A stretch of DNA of 64,000 nucleotides from Bacteroidales bacterium (GTDB lineage Bacteria; Bacteroidota; Bacteroidia; Bacteroidales; UBA10428): assembly GCA_016935595.1 (NCBI GenBank), contig JAFGQQ010000194.1, positions 17,421 to 81,420 of the forward strand, read 5' to 3'. Each line of letters begins with the position of its first letter. Within the stretch, counting starts at the first letter, position 1. The notes under the pieces are model-generated. The model saw only the letters and a list, made by a program, of their open reading frames with translations. It was not told the DNA's origin and did not search any database. Positions 26,797-36,274 of the stretch are shown in pieces. Both the position numbers and the translations under genes were made by a program.

Positions 26797-26834
26797 TTGT
26801 CTCTTAAAGAAATAGTACTATATTTATAGTACTA
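26797..26834 (+). promoter_or_regulatory. promoter and overlapping BlaI/MecI-type operator
   Basis: A perfect palindrome TAGTACTATA-N2-TATAGTACTA at 26813-26834. A -33 TTG at 26797-26799 is followed after exactly 19 nt by TATATTTA (26819-26826), 7 of 8 matching the Bacteroidota -7 box. The palindrome covers the -7 box, so a dimeric repressor would block initiation. ATG at 26849. Confidence 0.7.
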
Positions 26835-26848
26835 AAAATATAGTAGTT

Positions 26849-27235
26849 ATGGATTTCATGAAACAACTTACAAAAGCCGAAGAAGAAGTAATGCAAATAC
26901 TATGGAATTTGCGCAAGGGAACAGTAAAAGATGTACTCAACGGATTTGATGAAAAACAACCAGCATACAATACCGTTGCAACGGTTTTGAAAGTGTTAAA
27001 GTCGAAAGAGTTTGTCGATTTTAAGGCCGATGGAAATATTTATATCTATTTTCCACTTATCAGCAAAGAAGATTACTCGTCGTACCAGATGAAGCATTTA
27101 CTAAAAAATTACTTCAATGGAAGCTTTGCCCGACTGGCCACTTTTTTTGCCAAAGATAACAATATGAGCCTCTCCGATTTGGAAACATTGTTAAAAGCAT
27201 CGGACAGTGAAAATGACAAGGAGTCAAAAAAGTAA
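26849..27235 (+). CDS. BlaI/MecI/CopY-family repressor
   Basis: 128 residues. Winged-helix N-terminal domain KQLTKAEEEVMQILWNLRKGTVKDVL, then PAYNTVATVLKVLKSKEFVDF, the classical BlaI/MecI signature. C-terminal ~50 residues form the dimerisation helices. Immediately behind an autoregulatory-type operator and 20 bp before the BlaR1-like protease gene, which would inactivate it on signal. The genetic context contains no beta-lactamase, so the regulon is likely different. Confidence 0.92.
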   Translation: MDFMKQLTKAEEEVMQILWNLRKGTVKDVLNGFDEKQPAYNTVATVLKVLKSKEFVDFKADGNIYIYFPLISKEDYSSYQMKHLLKNYFNGSFARLATFFAKDNNMSLSDLETLLKASDSENDKESKK

Positions 27236-27255
27236 CCAACTTTAAACTTGAATCA

Positions 27256-29577
27256 ATGAATCTTGAAGTATATATTCTCCGGTCAGCCATCATTTCGGCA
27301 TTGTTAATCGTTTTTTATCACATTTTGTTAAAGAATGATACCAACTACCGGGCAAACCGCTATTTCTTTTTAACCGGATTGATTGCCATCCTAATTTTTC
27401 CATTGGCCGAAATTGTTTACCGTGTTACAATCCCGTATGTTCCCAATGTTCAACCAACGGAGACATATATTCCTATGCCGGTCGAAAATGCTCCGGTTGC
27501 GAGTAAAATAATTGCTTCTCCAGTGAAAGAGATCAGTCTGATGGACTTCATTTATTTTGGGTATTTGATTGGCATGCTATTTTTTGTAATTCGATTACTG
27601 TGGCAACTGCTCTATATTACTAAGCGGTATGTTCAAAGTGAAAAGATTGAATGGGGTGGAGTAAAAGTTTGTATTCATCCTCAAATAAAATCGCCATATG
27701 TATTGGGGAACAGAATTTTTGTTGGTGATCGCTCGTATTTGAATCCTGCAAAAGAAGAGATACTCATTCACGAACGTATTCATTTAAAGCAAAATCACTG
27801 GGTTGACATGTTGTTGAGTGAGCTGGTGATAATGGTATTTTGGTTCAATCCGCTGGTTTGGTACTACGGGCGATTGATGAAACAAAACCTCGAATTTATT
27901 GCCGACAAAGGCGTACTCGATTCGGGCGTTACAATAGACGCGTATTTAAAATCAATTATATGTGAAACAATGGGAGCGGAAGCAATCGTGCTAGCTAATC
28001 ACTTCCGTGACTCCCGTAATAAAAAGCGATTAAAAATGATGAAAAAAGTGAAAAATTCCAAATGGAGGCCGCTAAAAATGCTGCTTCTATTGCCCGCTAT
28101 TGGTCTAATGCTGTGGGCGTTTAGTAAACCTGAGTATGTGATGAAGGTGCAACAAGTAAAAGAACAGGAACAAACAAGGAAAAAAAGTTATCAAGATGGC
28201 TCTTTCGTATTAAGAGGGATAGTTGGAGTTTGGGATGCTGATACTGCCCAAGTAATAGATGTAAAAACAGGTAAGTATACAGAAAAAATTATTGCGTCTA
28301 AAACTAAATCTATTGGAGCAACTGTTTATAATCCAAGAACAAATGAGAGAGTAGAAACTGATAGTACTGGAAAGGTTAGTATTAATGTTTCAATTGGTGA
28401 TGAACTTTCTTTTTTAGCTGATGGATATGTAACTCAAAGAATTACAATAAAAAATAAGTCTACACATCCTGAAAAATACCATGGATTTCACATAAATCTT
28501 AAGAAAGTTTCTGATGTTAAAAAAGCTCCAACATTTATTTTCAAAGGTTTTGTCAAAGAGTCAGTACCGACTGATACACAGGAGGTGTTAAACATTAAAA
28601 CAGGATTATATGAAAGAAAGCTAATATGTGGCTTAGGAAAGCCCATTCGGGGTGCTCAAGTTACAAATGTTAGAACAGGTGAAAGCATTATTGTTAATGA
28701 TGATGGCAGTTTTAATATTCATGTAAGTATTGGTGATGAAGTTCTGTTTTCAAAGGAAGGATACATTAGTGAACATTTTCAGATTAAGAATCCTAATGCA
28801 GATCTGTTTATGGAATTAAGAAAAGCATCATCTAGTAAAAATGTAAAAAAAATTCATGCAATAGGAAAAGTATTAAAAACTGCTGATACCATGGAAATCA
28901 TGAATAAAGAAACGGGTGCTATAAAACAAAAAATTATTACTGAAGGATTACCCGGAGCTACTGTTGCTGTAATGTCGAGTTCAAATGGAAGAATGCTTGG
29001 AGGCGCAGTTACAAATAAAGAAGGCTTTTTTGAGATTGATGCAAATAAAGATGATGAACTCGTTATATCATTCGTAGGTTATAAAACTGAAAAGGTAAAA
29101 ATTACCAATGAACAAAAGATTGATATTACAATGAAGGAACAAACTTTGCTTATTGATCCAGGAAAATATCGTGATATGTTTAAAGGTAAAAAGTTACCAA
29201 CACCTGCCCCATTAGAAGAAAAAAAAATAAAAAAAGACATTACTCCAACACCTACTCCGACAAATATAAATAATGATGAACCAGTATTTTTCATTGTTGA
29301 AAATGCTCCTAAGTACATTGGAGGCTTTGAACATTTTTGGCGCATGCTCTATTCAATGACCTATTCGAAAAGCAAAGAGGGTTATGAAGGTTCGGTAAAA
29401 GTAAAATTTAAAGTAACAGAAAAAGGGGAAGTCAAAGAAGTTGAAGCAATAACAAATGCAACCACTAAAGAGGCAGAAGCAGCCATTAAGATAATAACTG
29501 AACTAAACCAATGGAACCCAGGTCGCCAAAGAGGTAAAGCGGTTTCGTGCTGGTTGGCAGTTGATGTGGAGTTTTGA
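27256..29577 (+). CDS. BlaR1-like M56 membrane metalloprotease with repeat domains and TonB C-terminal domain
   Basis: 773 residues. Residues 1-300 hold four hydrophobic segments and the M56 zinc motif (HERIH at 172-176, EFIADKGV ~212). From ~310 come three repeats of carboxypeptidase-regulatory-like beta domains, each preceded by a similar ILN/DVKTGxYxxK segment: about 314-400, 430-515 and 535-620. A Pro-rich linker (TPTPTPTN) leads to a TonB C-terminal domain (~680-773: PKYIGGFEHFW, GSVKVKFKV, WNPGRQRGKAV). The usual BlaR1 transpeptidase-like sensor is absent. Operon partner of the BlaI-type repressor. Confidence 0.85.
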   Translation: MNLEVYILRSAIISALLIVFYHILLKNDTNYRANRYFFLTGLIAILIFPLAEIVYRVTIPYVPNVQPTETYIPMPVENAPVASKIIASPVKEISLMDFIYFGYLIGMLFFVIRLLWQLLYITKRYVQSEKIEWGGVKVCIHPQIKSPYVLGNRIFVGDRSYLNPAKEEILIHERIHLKQNHWVDMLLSELVIMVFWFNPLVWYYGRLMKQNLEFIADKGVLDSGVTIDAYLKSIICETMGAEAIVLANHFRDSRNKKRLKMMKKVKNSKWRPLKMLLLLPAIGLMLWAFSKPEYVMKVQQVKEQEQTRKKSYQDGSFVLRGIVGVWDADTAQVIDVKTGKYTEKIIASKTKSIGATVYNPRTNERVETDSTGKVSINVSIGDELSFLADGYVTQRITIKNKSTHPEKYHGFHINLKKVSDVKKAPTFIFKGFVKESVPTDTQEVLNIKTGLYERKLICGLGKPIRGAQVTNVRTGESIIVNDDGSFNIHVSIGDEVLFSKEGYISEHFQIKNPNADLFMELRKASSSKNVKKIHAIGKVLKTADTMEIMNKETGAIKQKIITEGLPGATVAVMSSSNGRMLGGAVTNKEGFFEIDANKDDELVISFVGYKTEKVKITNEQKIDITMKEQTLLIDPGKYRDMFKGKKLPTPAPLEEKKIKKDITPTPTPTNINNDEPVFFIVENAPKYIGGFEHFWRMLYSMTYSKSKEGYEGSVKVKFKVTEKGEVKEVEAITNATTKEAEAAIKIITELNQWNPGRQRGKAVSCWLAVDVEF

Positions 29578-29588
29578 TGTATACCAAG

Positions 29589-29631
29589 GAAATCATTCTT
29601 TATTAGCATATTACATATAAAGAATGGTTTC
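29589..29631 (+). terminator. terminator hairpin after the BlaI/BlaR1-like pair
   Basis: A 15-bp stem (GAAATCATTCTTTAT with ATAAAGAATGGTTTC, one G-U) with a 13-nt loop, starting 12 bases after the stop codon. The T-rich tail is weak, so termination is likely but not certain. Confidence 0.6.
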
Positions 29632-29802
29632 TTAATAACACGATTAATTTATATCGGCTTTATGATAATAGATCATTAGATTTTTGACTGATTTACAATG
29701 TAATTAAAGCCAACAAGTTAAAGACAAATATGCCATAAATACCTCATAATTTATTAGTTATAAAAGATTAACAAACTATAATAATGATTTTCAACAAAAA
29801 AA

Positions 29803-32298
29803 TCAATAACACCTCAACACCGAATCAAGATCTCTACTATTCCTTAATGTTTTTATTCCATAAGGAATATCATAATCCAAATTCTCATTTCTTAAGTCTG
29901 ATAAGAAGTCTCGTATAATAGACTTTCTATTCGCCTTATTGTCAATTGGCTTGGTCATCAAAACACTCTCTTTGTTATTATTTTTATATAATTCTGCTAT
30001 TATTTTTCTACGATTAATTCTAAGAATAATATATTCATCATCAGAAGCACCCTTAAAAAAACAATATTTACCTTTTTCAGGAACTGAATTGTTGTAATAA
30101 CCTCTGGCAATAAGTTTTCCATTAATATCATAACTATAAACAGAGCCATGTATCGCCAGTCTATTATATGCATATTTTTGCTTCAAAACACCATTGAAAT
30201 AATACATATAATGCAAATACGTTTCGCCTTGTTTAATTTCATCAATTAATAATACATTATTAGAATCGTATTGCTTAAGTTCAAGTATTGTATCGTTTTG
30301 TAAATTGAAATAACAATTATTATAATACAACTCACCCGAATATGTTGAATCATTATTAAATGAAAGTGATAGTTTACGGTAATTATCCTGTGTTAACAGA
30401 GTTAGAGCTTCAACCAAATATTTATTATTATAACGATACATTTCCTTATCAACAATACCCATTGAGTTATATATAGTAATATTCCGTTCAACTCCGTTTT
30501 TATATGACATTAAAACAACTCTTCCGGAATTATCAGAAATAAGAACATCGCCATCAACAACATTTCCATTATCATAATTAGCAGAATAAATATCATCACC
30601 GAAAAAGAACTTAGTTTCACCATGCAACTTACCATTGAAATACATTTCATTTACTCGCAAGTAGTCATCGGCATATTCACATAACCCGTGTAAGGAACCA
30701 TGTATGTAAGTCTTATAATTCGGATAGACTCCGTATAATTTACAAACACCATGTTTTTGACCTTCTAAGTAGTTTATTTCCTTCAACATATACATTTCTC
30801 TGCCAGAATACTCGAAAACAGTACCTGTAATGGGCTGACCGTTTTTAAATATACATGTAACCACTTCTCCGGTAAGGGTATTTTTGTACAATGACAAACC
30901 ATTTTTAACAACCTCACTAATTAATTCTTCATCGCGGTTATAAACGCACTCTTTAACAAGATTGCCACCCTCATAGCTTTTAATCAGGGCAGCATATTCT
31001 ATAGAGTTATGAGAATAATAAGTAACCTTAATACCACTAACAATGGTATCATTAACAATTGTTGCCTCACCCAGGTACAGATTCTTACTATTATAATATT
31101 TTCGTGTTTTTGTATTTCCATAATAGTTGGTAATAATTTGTGGATTACCATAATCAAAAAAAACAGTGTCGGTCAACAATTCACCATTTTCATAAGTAAG
31201 AAGATCATACCAATTTCCGGGAATTGTGCCATTCCACATTTTCCCTTCTTTATAAGTCATTGTGTAAAGTATATCTCCCAGTTTGTTATAGACTTTTGAA
31301 GTATCAACTAAAACTCCATTATCATAATAATTTTTCAATATCCAGCCCATATCATCTATATATATAGTGGACTCACCATGTTTCAATCCATTTTTATACT
31401 CAATGGTTTCATCAATGGTATTCAATTCTATATATCCACCAAATGATGCCTCAACACCATCATACGGTTTTTCATCTTTATAAACCAACTCTCCAATACA
31501 ATCTCCATCATCGGTATAACTAATAATTGACTTTAGTTTTTTGCTTGTATCGTAAAACCGTTCCTGTTTCAAATTGCCCGAAGTGTAATAATACCGAACA
31601 GGATTAACATATAATCCCTTTTTACGTTGAACAACTCGCCTAACAGAAAATGGTTCTAAATTATAATATACCACAATTCCATTATCGGGACTAAACTTTG
31701 AAGTCCACGTGCTTGATCCAATCAATTCGCCATTATTATCATAATACTTTCTTAATTCCGAGCCATTATCATTAAAAAAAATCTCGAACCGCGCCTTTGT
31801 TTGTTCATATAACCCACTAATCACCTGATGTTTTAAAACCCCAGCTTCATAAGTGGCTAAATAACTATACTTATTCTCTTTCGAAAAATACGTTCCATCA
31901 AATGGCTTCTTTTTTTTAATAATACACGAACTTAAAACATTACCATCTTCGTCATATTGCGTGTAACGACCATTTACTAACCCATTAGAAAAAAAGCCAG
32001 TCGCCATGATATTTCCATTTTCATGGTATTGAATAAATTCCCCTTCAAAACTGTTTTCAATAGCTTTATTATTTTTACCCGTAATAGAAAATCCAACAAA
32101 TTGAAGTATATCTGAAGCTTTGAAATAATCACGTATAATATAACCTGAATCAACTTTTTCGGGTAAGGGTCTGTAAATAAAAGCCTCTTCTGGTCTTACC
32201 CTTTCATTTTTTTTATTAAAATAAAATATACCACTTTGAGCTGAATATGAAACAAAACTATACGTACAGAGTGTGATTAATAAAAATAAAAATTTCAC
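29803..32298 (-). CDS. giant YwqK/MORN-repeat secreted protein
   Basis: 831 residues from a GTG start, with signal peptide ~1-20 (LFLLITLCTYSFVSYS). The rest is a long tandem of ~23-residue motifs of the form G-x-x-x-x-Y-x-x-N/D-G-x-L/I (for example GEFIQYHENGNIMATGFFSNG, GRYTQYDEDGNVLSS, YYNLEPF, LKQERFYDTSKKLKS), as in YwqK and MORN-type toxin-antitoxin antitoxins. Probably an outer-surface beta-repeat protein of unknown role. The 5' region has no plus-strand partner. Codon and base use match the neighbours. Confidence 0.75.
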   Translation of the reverse strand: MKFLFLLITLCTYSFVSYSAQSGIFYFNKKNERVRPEEAFIYRPLPEKVDSGYIIRDYFKASDILQFVGFSITGKNNKAIENSFEGEFIQYHENGNIMATGFFSNGLVNGRYTQYDEDGNVLSSCIIKKKKPFDGTYFSKENKYSYLATYEAGVLKHQVISGLYEQTKARFEIFFNDNGSELRKYYDNNGELIGSSTWTSKFSPDNGIVVYYNLEPFSVRRVVQRKKGLYVNPVRYYYTSGNLKQERFYDTSKKLKSIISYTDDGDCIGELVYKDEKPYDGVEASFGGYIELNTIDETIEYKNGLKHGESTIYIDDMGWILKNYYDNGVLVDTSKVYNKLGDILYTMTYKEGKMWNGTIPGNWYDLLTYENGELLTDTVFFDYGNPQIITNYYGNTKTRKYYNSKNLYLGEATIVNDTIVSGIKVTYYSHNSIEYAALIKSYEGGNLVKECVYNRDEELISEVVKNGLSLYKNTLTGEVVTCIFKNGQPITGTVFEYSGREMYMLKEINYLEGQKHGVCKLYGVYPNYKTYIHGSLHGLCEYADDYLRVNEMYFNGKLHGETKFFFGDDIYSANYDNGNVVDGDVLISDNSGRVVLMSYKNGVERNITIYNSMGIVDKEMYRYNNKYLVEALTLLTQDNYRKLSLSFNNDSTYSGELYYNNCYFNLQNDTILELKQYDSNNVLLIDEIKQGETYLHYMYYFNGVLKQKYAYNRLAIHGSVYSYDINGKLIARGYYNNSVPEKGKYCFFKGASDDEYIILRINRRKIIAELYKNNNKESVLMTKPIDNKANRKSIIRDFLSDLRNENLDYDIPYGIKTLRNSRDLDSVLRCY

Positions 32299-32754
32299 TT
32301 GAATATATTTACGTTAACTATCTGATATAATGAGATATACAATAGCGCATCGATTAATAACTTATAACTCGTGAATACTTCACTTGTTTTATTAACTACC
32401 ATAATATATTAATTCATGCCCAATTTGTAATCTGATACAAATGGCAGTTTAATTTGGTTAAAAACAAAAATAAGAAAATATGTTTTTAAAATATAAATTT
32501 TAAGTATCGTGTTCTGCTATGTTACCATTTTGAGTAAAACATGTTAATACAATAAGCATAAATAACAAATCCGTTTCTCATTAACAATACAGCTAAACTC
32601 GAAAAAAGCTTGTTTACTAAAGACAGTCAAAATTTATTTGATAAAATAACTTTTTTAGATTAATTTGAATATAAGTGTTATTACAAAACAAAGCACGATG
32701 CAGTTATGGTATTGACATTATGCTGTTTACAAAGCATAATTAACGTTTACTCTT
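32299..32754. other. 456-base intergenic region, no gene seen
   Basis: Holds no convincing open frame. It contains an ATTTGTA-N6-TACAAAT inverted repeat (32423-32442), a direct repeat of AAGCATAA(A/T)TAAC (32554-32566 and 32732-32744), and the palindrome described separately at 32717-32740 just before the PAS kinase start. It serves as the divergent control region of the YwqK and PAS kinase genes. Confidence 0.5.
32717..32740. repeat. palindrome ATTATGCT-N8-AGCATAAT upstream of the PAS kinase
   Basis: 8-bp perfect arms, 14 bases before the kinase ATG. A half-site copy (AAGCATAAATAAC) lies at 32554. Possible operator. Confidence 0.45.
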
Positions 32755-35700
32755 ATGGAGAAAAAATTACCTAAACTTTTAAAAAAGTATAATAACTATG
32801 ATTTCATTACTCAGGAAAGATCAAAGTATATATATTATCTATGTATTACAGGATTAATTTCTGTGTTTTTGCTTATTGTTTTTCGTTTAACAACACATCC
32901 GATTACTCACATTGATGATTCAACCCATTTAACTATACTTACCCCTTTGTTAATCCTGTTTATTTTATTATTTGGTAGCTTATGGTTGCTAATCAAAGGT
33001 AATTTTATTTTGACATCCCATCTCGTTCCAACCTTTGTTATGTTAATCATCTGGATTATCATGTTCCTTGAAAATAAAATTATGCTAACACGAATAAATA
33101 CTGTGATTAATGTTTTTATTGCTTTATCGATGATGCCTTTATTAATTGGCAAGCATCGTTTTTCTATTGTGCTTTACTCAGGATTTAATATCATAATGGT
33201 TTTCATTTTTATGGCTTTTTTTAAAGAAGAGAATGTTGTTATTCAAAGCAATATATGGGATTACATTATTGGTGTTTCGGTAGCATTTACATTTGTGGGG
33301 TTTATAGGATATGGAATCTACTCAGTAAATAAGAAAGCTCTTGAAAATGCCGAAAGAGATTTTACTAAAAGAATAAAAATTGAAAGGGATTTTGCACAGA
33401 GCAAGAAAAAATATAAGGAACTCACCGAATTATTACCTATTACTGTTTATGAGGCCGATATTGAAGGCAGGGTGATATATACAAATATGACAGGATTTAG
33501 AAGTTTTGGTTATACAGAAGAGGATTTAAAACAGGGAGTCAATATTTCTTCACTTATTGTAGAAAAAGAGTTTATTAACGCCAATATTTTTAAAATAAAA
33601 CAAGGTAATAGATGTGGAAATCAATACACTGCTGTTAAAAAAAATGGTGAAAAATTCCCTGTTCAGGTTTTCTCAAATGTGATTAAAGAAGATGGAAAGT
33701 TTATAGGGCTTAGTGGTGTTATTATTGATATTTCGGACAGATTGAAAGCTGAAGAGGAATTAAAAGAAAGTGAGAATCGGTTCCGTAGTATTATGGAGCA
33801 ATCTTCTTTTAGCATGCAGATTTTTGCGCCTGATGGCTCCCTACTTTATATTAATGAGGCCGGAAGAAAACTTTGGGGCATTAATTCTGATTCTTCGAAT
33901 TCATTCAATTACAATATGTTGAACGATCTACAATTAAAGGCACTTGGATTAATGCAACTTGTTAAGCAGGCATTTATAGGTGAGCGGGTGCGTTTACCGG
34001 CTGTGGAGTATGACCTTGCAAAATCGATTGGACAGGGTCTGTTTAAAACTGTCCAGAGCGACTTTTACCCCGTTCGCAAAACCGATGGCAGTTTACGATC
34101 AATTATTGTTATTCATCAGGATATTTCGGAACGTGTAAAAGCAGAAAGGGCATTGCGCGCAAGTGAACAAAAATTCAGGGAAACAACCTTTTTACTGCCT
34201 CAAACTGTTTATGAATCAGATTTAAATGGCAAACTAACATTCATTAATAAAGCAGGCACTACTATGTTTGGCTATACGGAACAGGAAGTTAGTCAAGGTT
34301 TGAATGTTATTGATACTATTGAGGTTAATGATCGTAGCCGGGTGCGCGAAAGCATTCAAAACATATTAAATGGAAAACAAACTCACGGAAACCAATATTT
34401 GGGATTGCGCAAAGATGGAAGCACCTTCCCCATGGAAATATTTTCAGCTCCAATTATTGAAAACGAAAAACCAGTAGGATTTAGGGGTGTAATTTACGAT
34501 TTAACCCAGATAAAAAAAGTTGAAAATGATTTAAGGCAAAGCAATGAACTATTTAAAACACTCTTTGAATCAACACCATTATCCATGACATTATCCGATA
34601 TGGATGGAAAATTTATAATGGTTAATAAAGCTTTTTGCAATGATTTAGGCTTAAATCCTGATGATGCAATTGGAAAAACCATTAATGATTTTGGCATCAC
34701 TACAGAAGATGGAAAAGAATTTATTATTAATGAATTATTACAAGACAAAGGATTTGTCGAAAATTTTGAGATTTCAACCACTGATAAAAATGGCAGGAGG
34801 CACGAATTATATATATCAGCAATTATTGTTACTATTAATGACCAAAAAGTCGTTTTGCGTTCAAATATCAATATTACCGAACGAAAAAAACTCGAAGAAC
34901 AACTTAAGAATTATAATTTAAAACTTGAAGAATTAGTAAAAGAACGAACGGAAGAATTGGAGGCTTCAAATGAAGAATTAAGTTTGACAAATGAAGAACT
35001 TTTTGAAAAAAGTGAAATTATTGCCCAGAAAAATAATGAACTTAACGAGGCCATTGAATTAATTAAAACCACTCAACAAAAATTAATACAAACCGAAAAA
35101 ATGGCATCATTGGGCGTATTAACAGCGGGTGTGGCTCATGAAGTAAACAATCCGTTGAATTATTTGATGGGAGCATATATTGGACTTGAAACCTATTTTG
35201 ATGAACATGGAAGTAAAGAAATTTCAAAAACTAATATATTACTAGATAGTATGAAAGTAGGCATTGAGCGAATTTCAAGTATTGTAAAAGGTCTTAATCA
35301 ATTTAGCCAACTCAATGAGAATATGGATGAAGCCTGCGATATTCATGCCATTATTGATAACTGCTTAACCATATTGCACAACAAACTTAAGTATAAAGTT
35401 GATTTAACAAAGAGATACTTAAAGGATCCCATTATTGTTATAGGTAATGTTAGCCAGTTGCATCAGGTATTTATTAATATAATTGTGAATGCCATTCAGG
35501 CAATACTTGTTAAAGGAAACATAATAATTTCAACGAAAATTATTGGTTCAGAAGCAACTGTTGAGATTATTGATGATGGTATAGGGATAGAAATGAACTA
35601 TTTATCGAAAATTACTGATCCGTTTTTTACTACAAAACCGCCAGGAGAAGGTACCGGACTTGGATTGTCAATAACACAAAATATCATGAAAGAACTTCAT

Positions 35701-35769
35701 GGAGAAATGAAATTCGAATCAGAAGTTAATAAAGGAACAAAAGTAATACTAACCTTTCCATTAAAATAA
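32755..35769 (+). CDS. four-PAS membrane histidine kinase
   Basis: 1004 residues. Residues 20-190 hold about six hydrophobic segments (7TM-like sensory region). Then four PAS/PAC blocks (~220-330, 340-465, 470-580, 590-705); PAS1 and PAS3 are close duplicates (LPxTVYExDxxGxxxxxN, FGYTE). A coiled coil (~705-775, KERTEELEASNEEL) leads to the HisKA H-box AGVAHEVNNPLNYL with His795, and HATPase with FINIIVNAIQAI, IDDGIGIE and GEGTGLGLSI. Partner is the receiver-only gene 5 bp downstream. Ligand unknown; four PAS domains suggest redox, heme or small-molecule sensing. Confidence 0.9.
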   Translation: MEKKLPKLLKKYNNYDFITQERSKYIYYLCITGLISVFLLIVFRLTTHPITHIDDSTHLTILTPLLILFILLFGSLWLLIKGNFILTSHLVPTFVMLIIWIIMFLENKIMLTRINTVINVFIALSMMPLLIGKHRFSIVLYSGFNIIMVFIFMAFFKEENVVIQSNIWDYIIGVSVAFTFVGFIGYGIYSVNKKALENAERDFTKRIKIERDFAQSKKKYKELTELLPITVYEADIEGRVIYTNMTGFRSFGYTEEDLKQGVNISSLIVEKEFINANIFKIKQGNRCGNQYTAVKKNGEKFPVQVFSNVIKEDGKFIGLSGVIIDISDRLKAEEELKESENRFRSIMEQSSFSMQIFAPDGSLLYINEAGRKLWGINSDSSNSFNYNMLNDLQLKALGLMQLVKQAFIGERVRLPAVEYDLAKSIGQGLFKTVQSDFYPVRKTDGSLRSIIVIHQDISERVKAERALRASEQKFRETTFLLPQTVYESDLNGKLTFINKAGTTMFGYTEQEVSQGLNVIDTIEVNDRSRVRESIQNILNGKQTHGNQYLGLRKDGSTFPMEIFSAPIIENEKPVGFRGVIYDLTQIKKVENDLRQSNELFKTLFESTPLSMTLSDMDGKFIMVNKAFCNDLGLNPDDAIGKTINDFGITTEDGKEFIINELLQDKGFVENFEISTTDKNGRRHELYISAIIVTINDQKVVLRSNINITERKKLEEQLKNYNLKLEELVKERTEELEASNEELSLTNEELFEKSEIIAQKNNELNEAIELIKTTQQKLIQTEKMASLGVLTAGVAHEVNNPLNYLMGAYIGLETYFDEHGSKEISKTNILLDSMKVGIERISSIVKGLNQFSQLNENMDEACDIHAIIDNCLTILHNKLKYKVDLTKRYLKDPIIVIGNVSQLHQVFINIIVNAIQAILVKGNIIISTKIIGSEATVEIIDDGIGIEMNYLSKITDPFFTTKPPGEGTGLGLSITQNIMKELHGEMKFESEVNKGTKVILTFPLK

Positions 35770-35774
35770 GTACC

Positions 35775-36140
35775 ATGAAAACCAAAATACTGTATGTTGA
35801 TGATGAACCAATTAATCTTAAACTATTTGAAATAAATTTTGCTAAAAAATATGATGTTTTTGTTGCAAGTAATGGGTTTCAAGGTTATGAACTCTTAAAC
35901 AAAGAATTAGATGTTTTGATCGTTATTAGTGATATGAAAATGCCCGAGATGACTGGAATAGAATTTATTCGAAAAGCAAAAGAAAAATTCCCTGATAAAA
36001 AATATTATATATTAACAGGTTATGAAATAAATACAGAAATACTTGAAGCTCTTAACTCCGGATTAATTGTTAAATATTTCAGCAAACCGTTTAATATTAA
36101 AGAAATTGAAAAAACCATTAATGATGCAATAAATTTGTGA
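35775..36140 (+). CDS. single-domain response regulator receiver
   Basis: 121 residues: one receiver domain and no output domain. Acidic pair YVDDEP, phospho-acceptor Asp53 in ISDMKMPEMTG, Thr in LTGYE, and Lys in YFSKPF. Cotranscribed with the PAS kinase (5-bp gap). Likely relays by protein interaction (CheY-like), not DNA binding. Confidence 0.9.
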   Translation: MKTKILYVDDEPINLKLFEINFAKKYDVFVASNGFQGYELLNKELDVLIVISDMKMPEMTGIEFIRKAKEKFPDKKYYILTGYEINTEILEALNSGLIVKYFSKPFNIKEIEKTINDAINL

Positions 36141-36165
36141 ACTGTCGCAATAATAGTCTTTGTGC

Positions 36166-36211
36166 CAACTACAACCATCGATTGAATAAATATTCTTTTG
36201 TGTTGTAGTTG
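36166..36211. repeat. inverted repeat CAACTACAAC-N26-GTTGTAGTTG
   Basis: 10-bp perfect arms in the gap after the receiver gene, with AAAAAAA following the second arm. Might be a hairpin for read-through transcripts from either side. No transposase is nearby. Confidence 0.45.
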
Positions 36212-36274
36212 AAAAAAATTATTGATTTTCAATTCTTATCCGAAATAGTTTAATTTACTCAATATTATTCAGTT

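Noticed and set aside
32423..32442. ATTTGTA-N6-TACAAAT inverted repeat as an operator
   Set aside because: A 7-bp AT-rich repeat is expected by chance in such DNA and it lies over 300 bases from the kinase start; noted only in the region entry.
32711..32716. TTGACA-like sigma70 -35 box before the PAS kinase
   Set aside because: Bacteroidota use a different promoter consensus and there is no matching -7 box at the right spacing.
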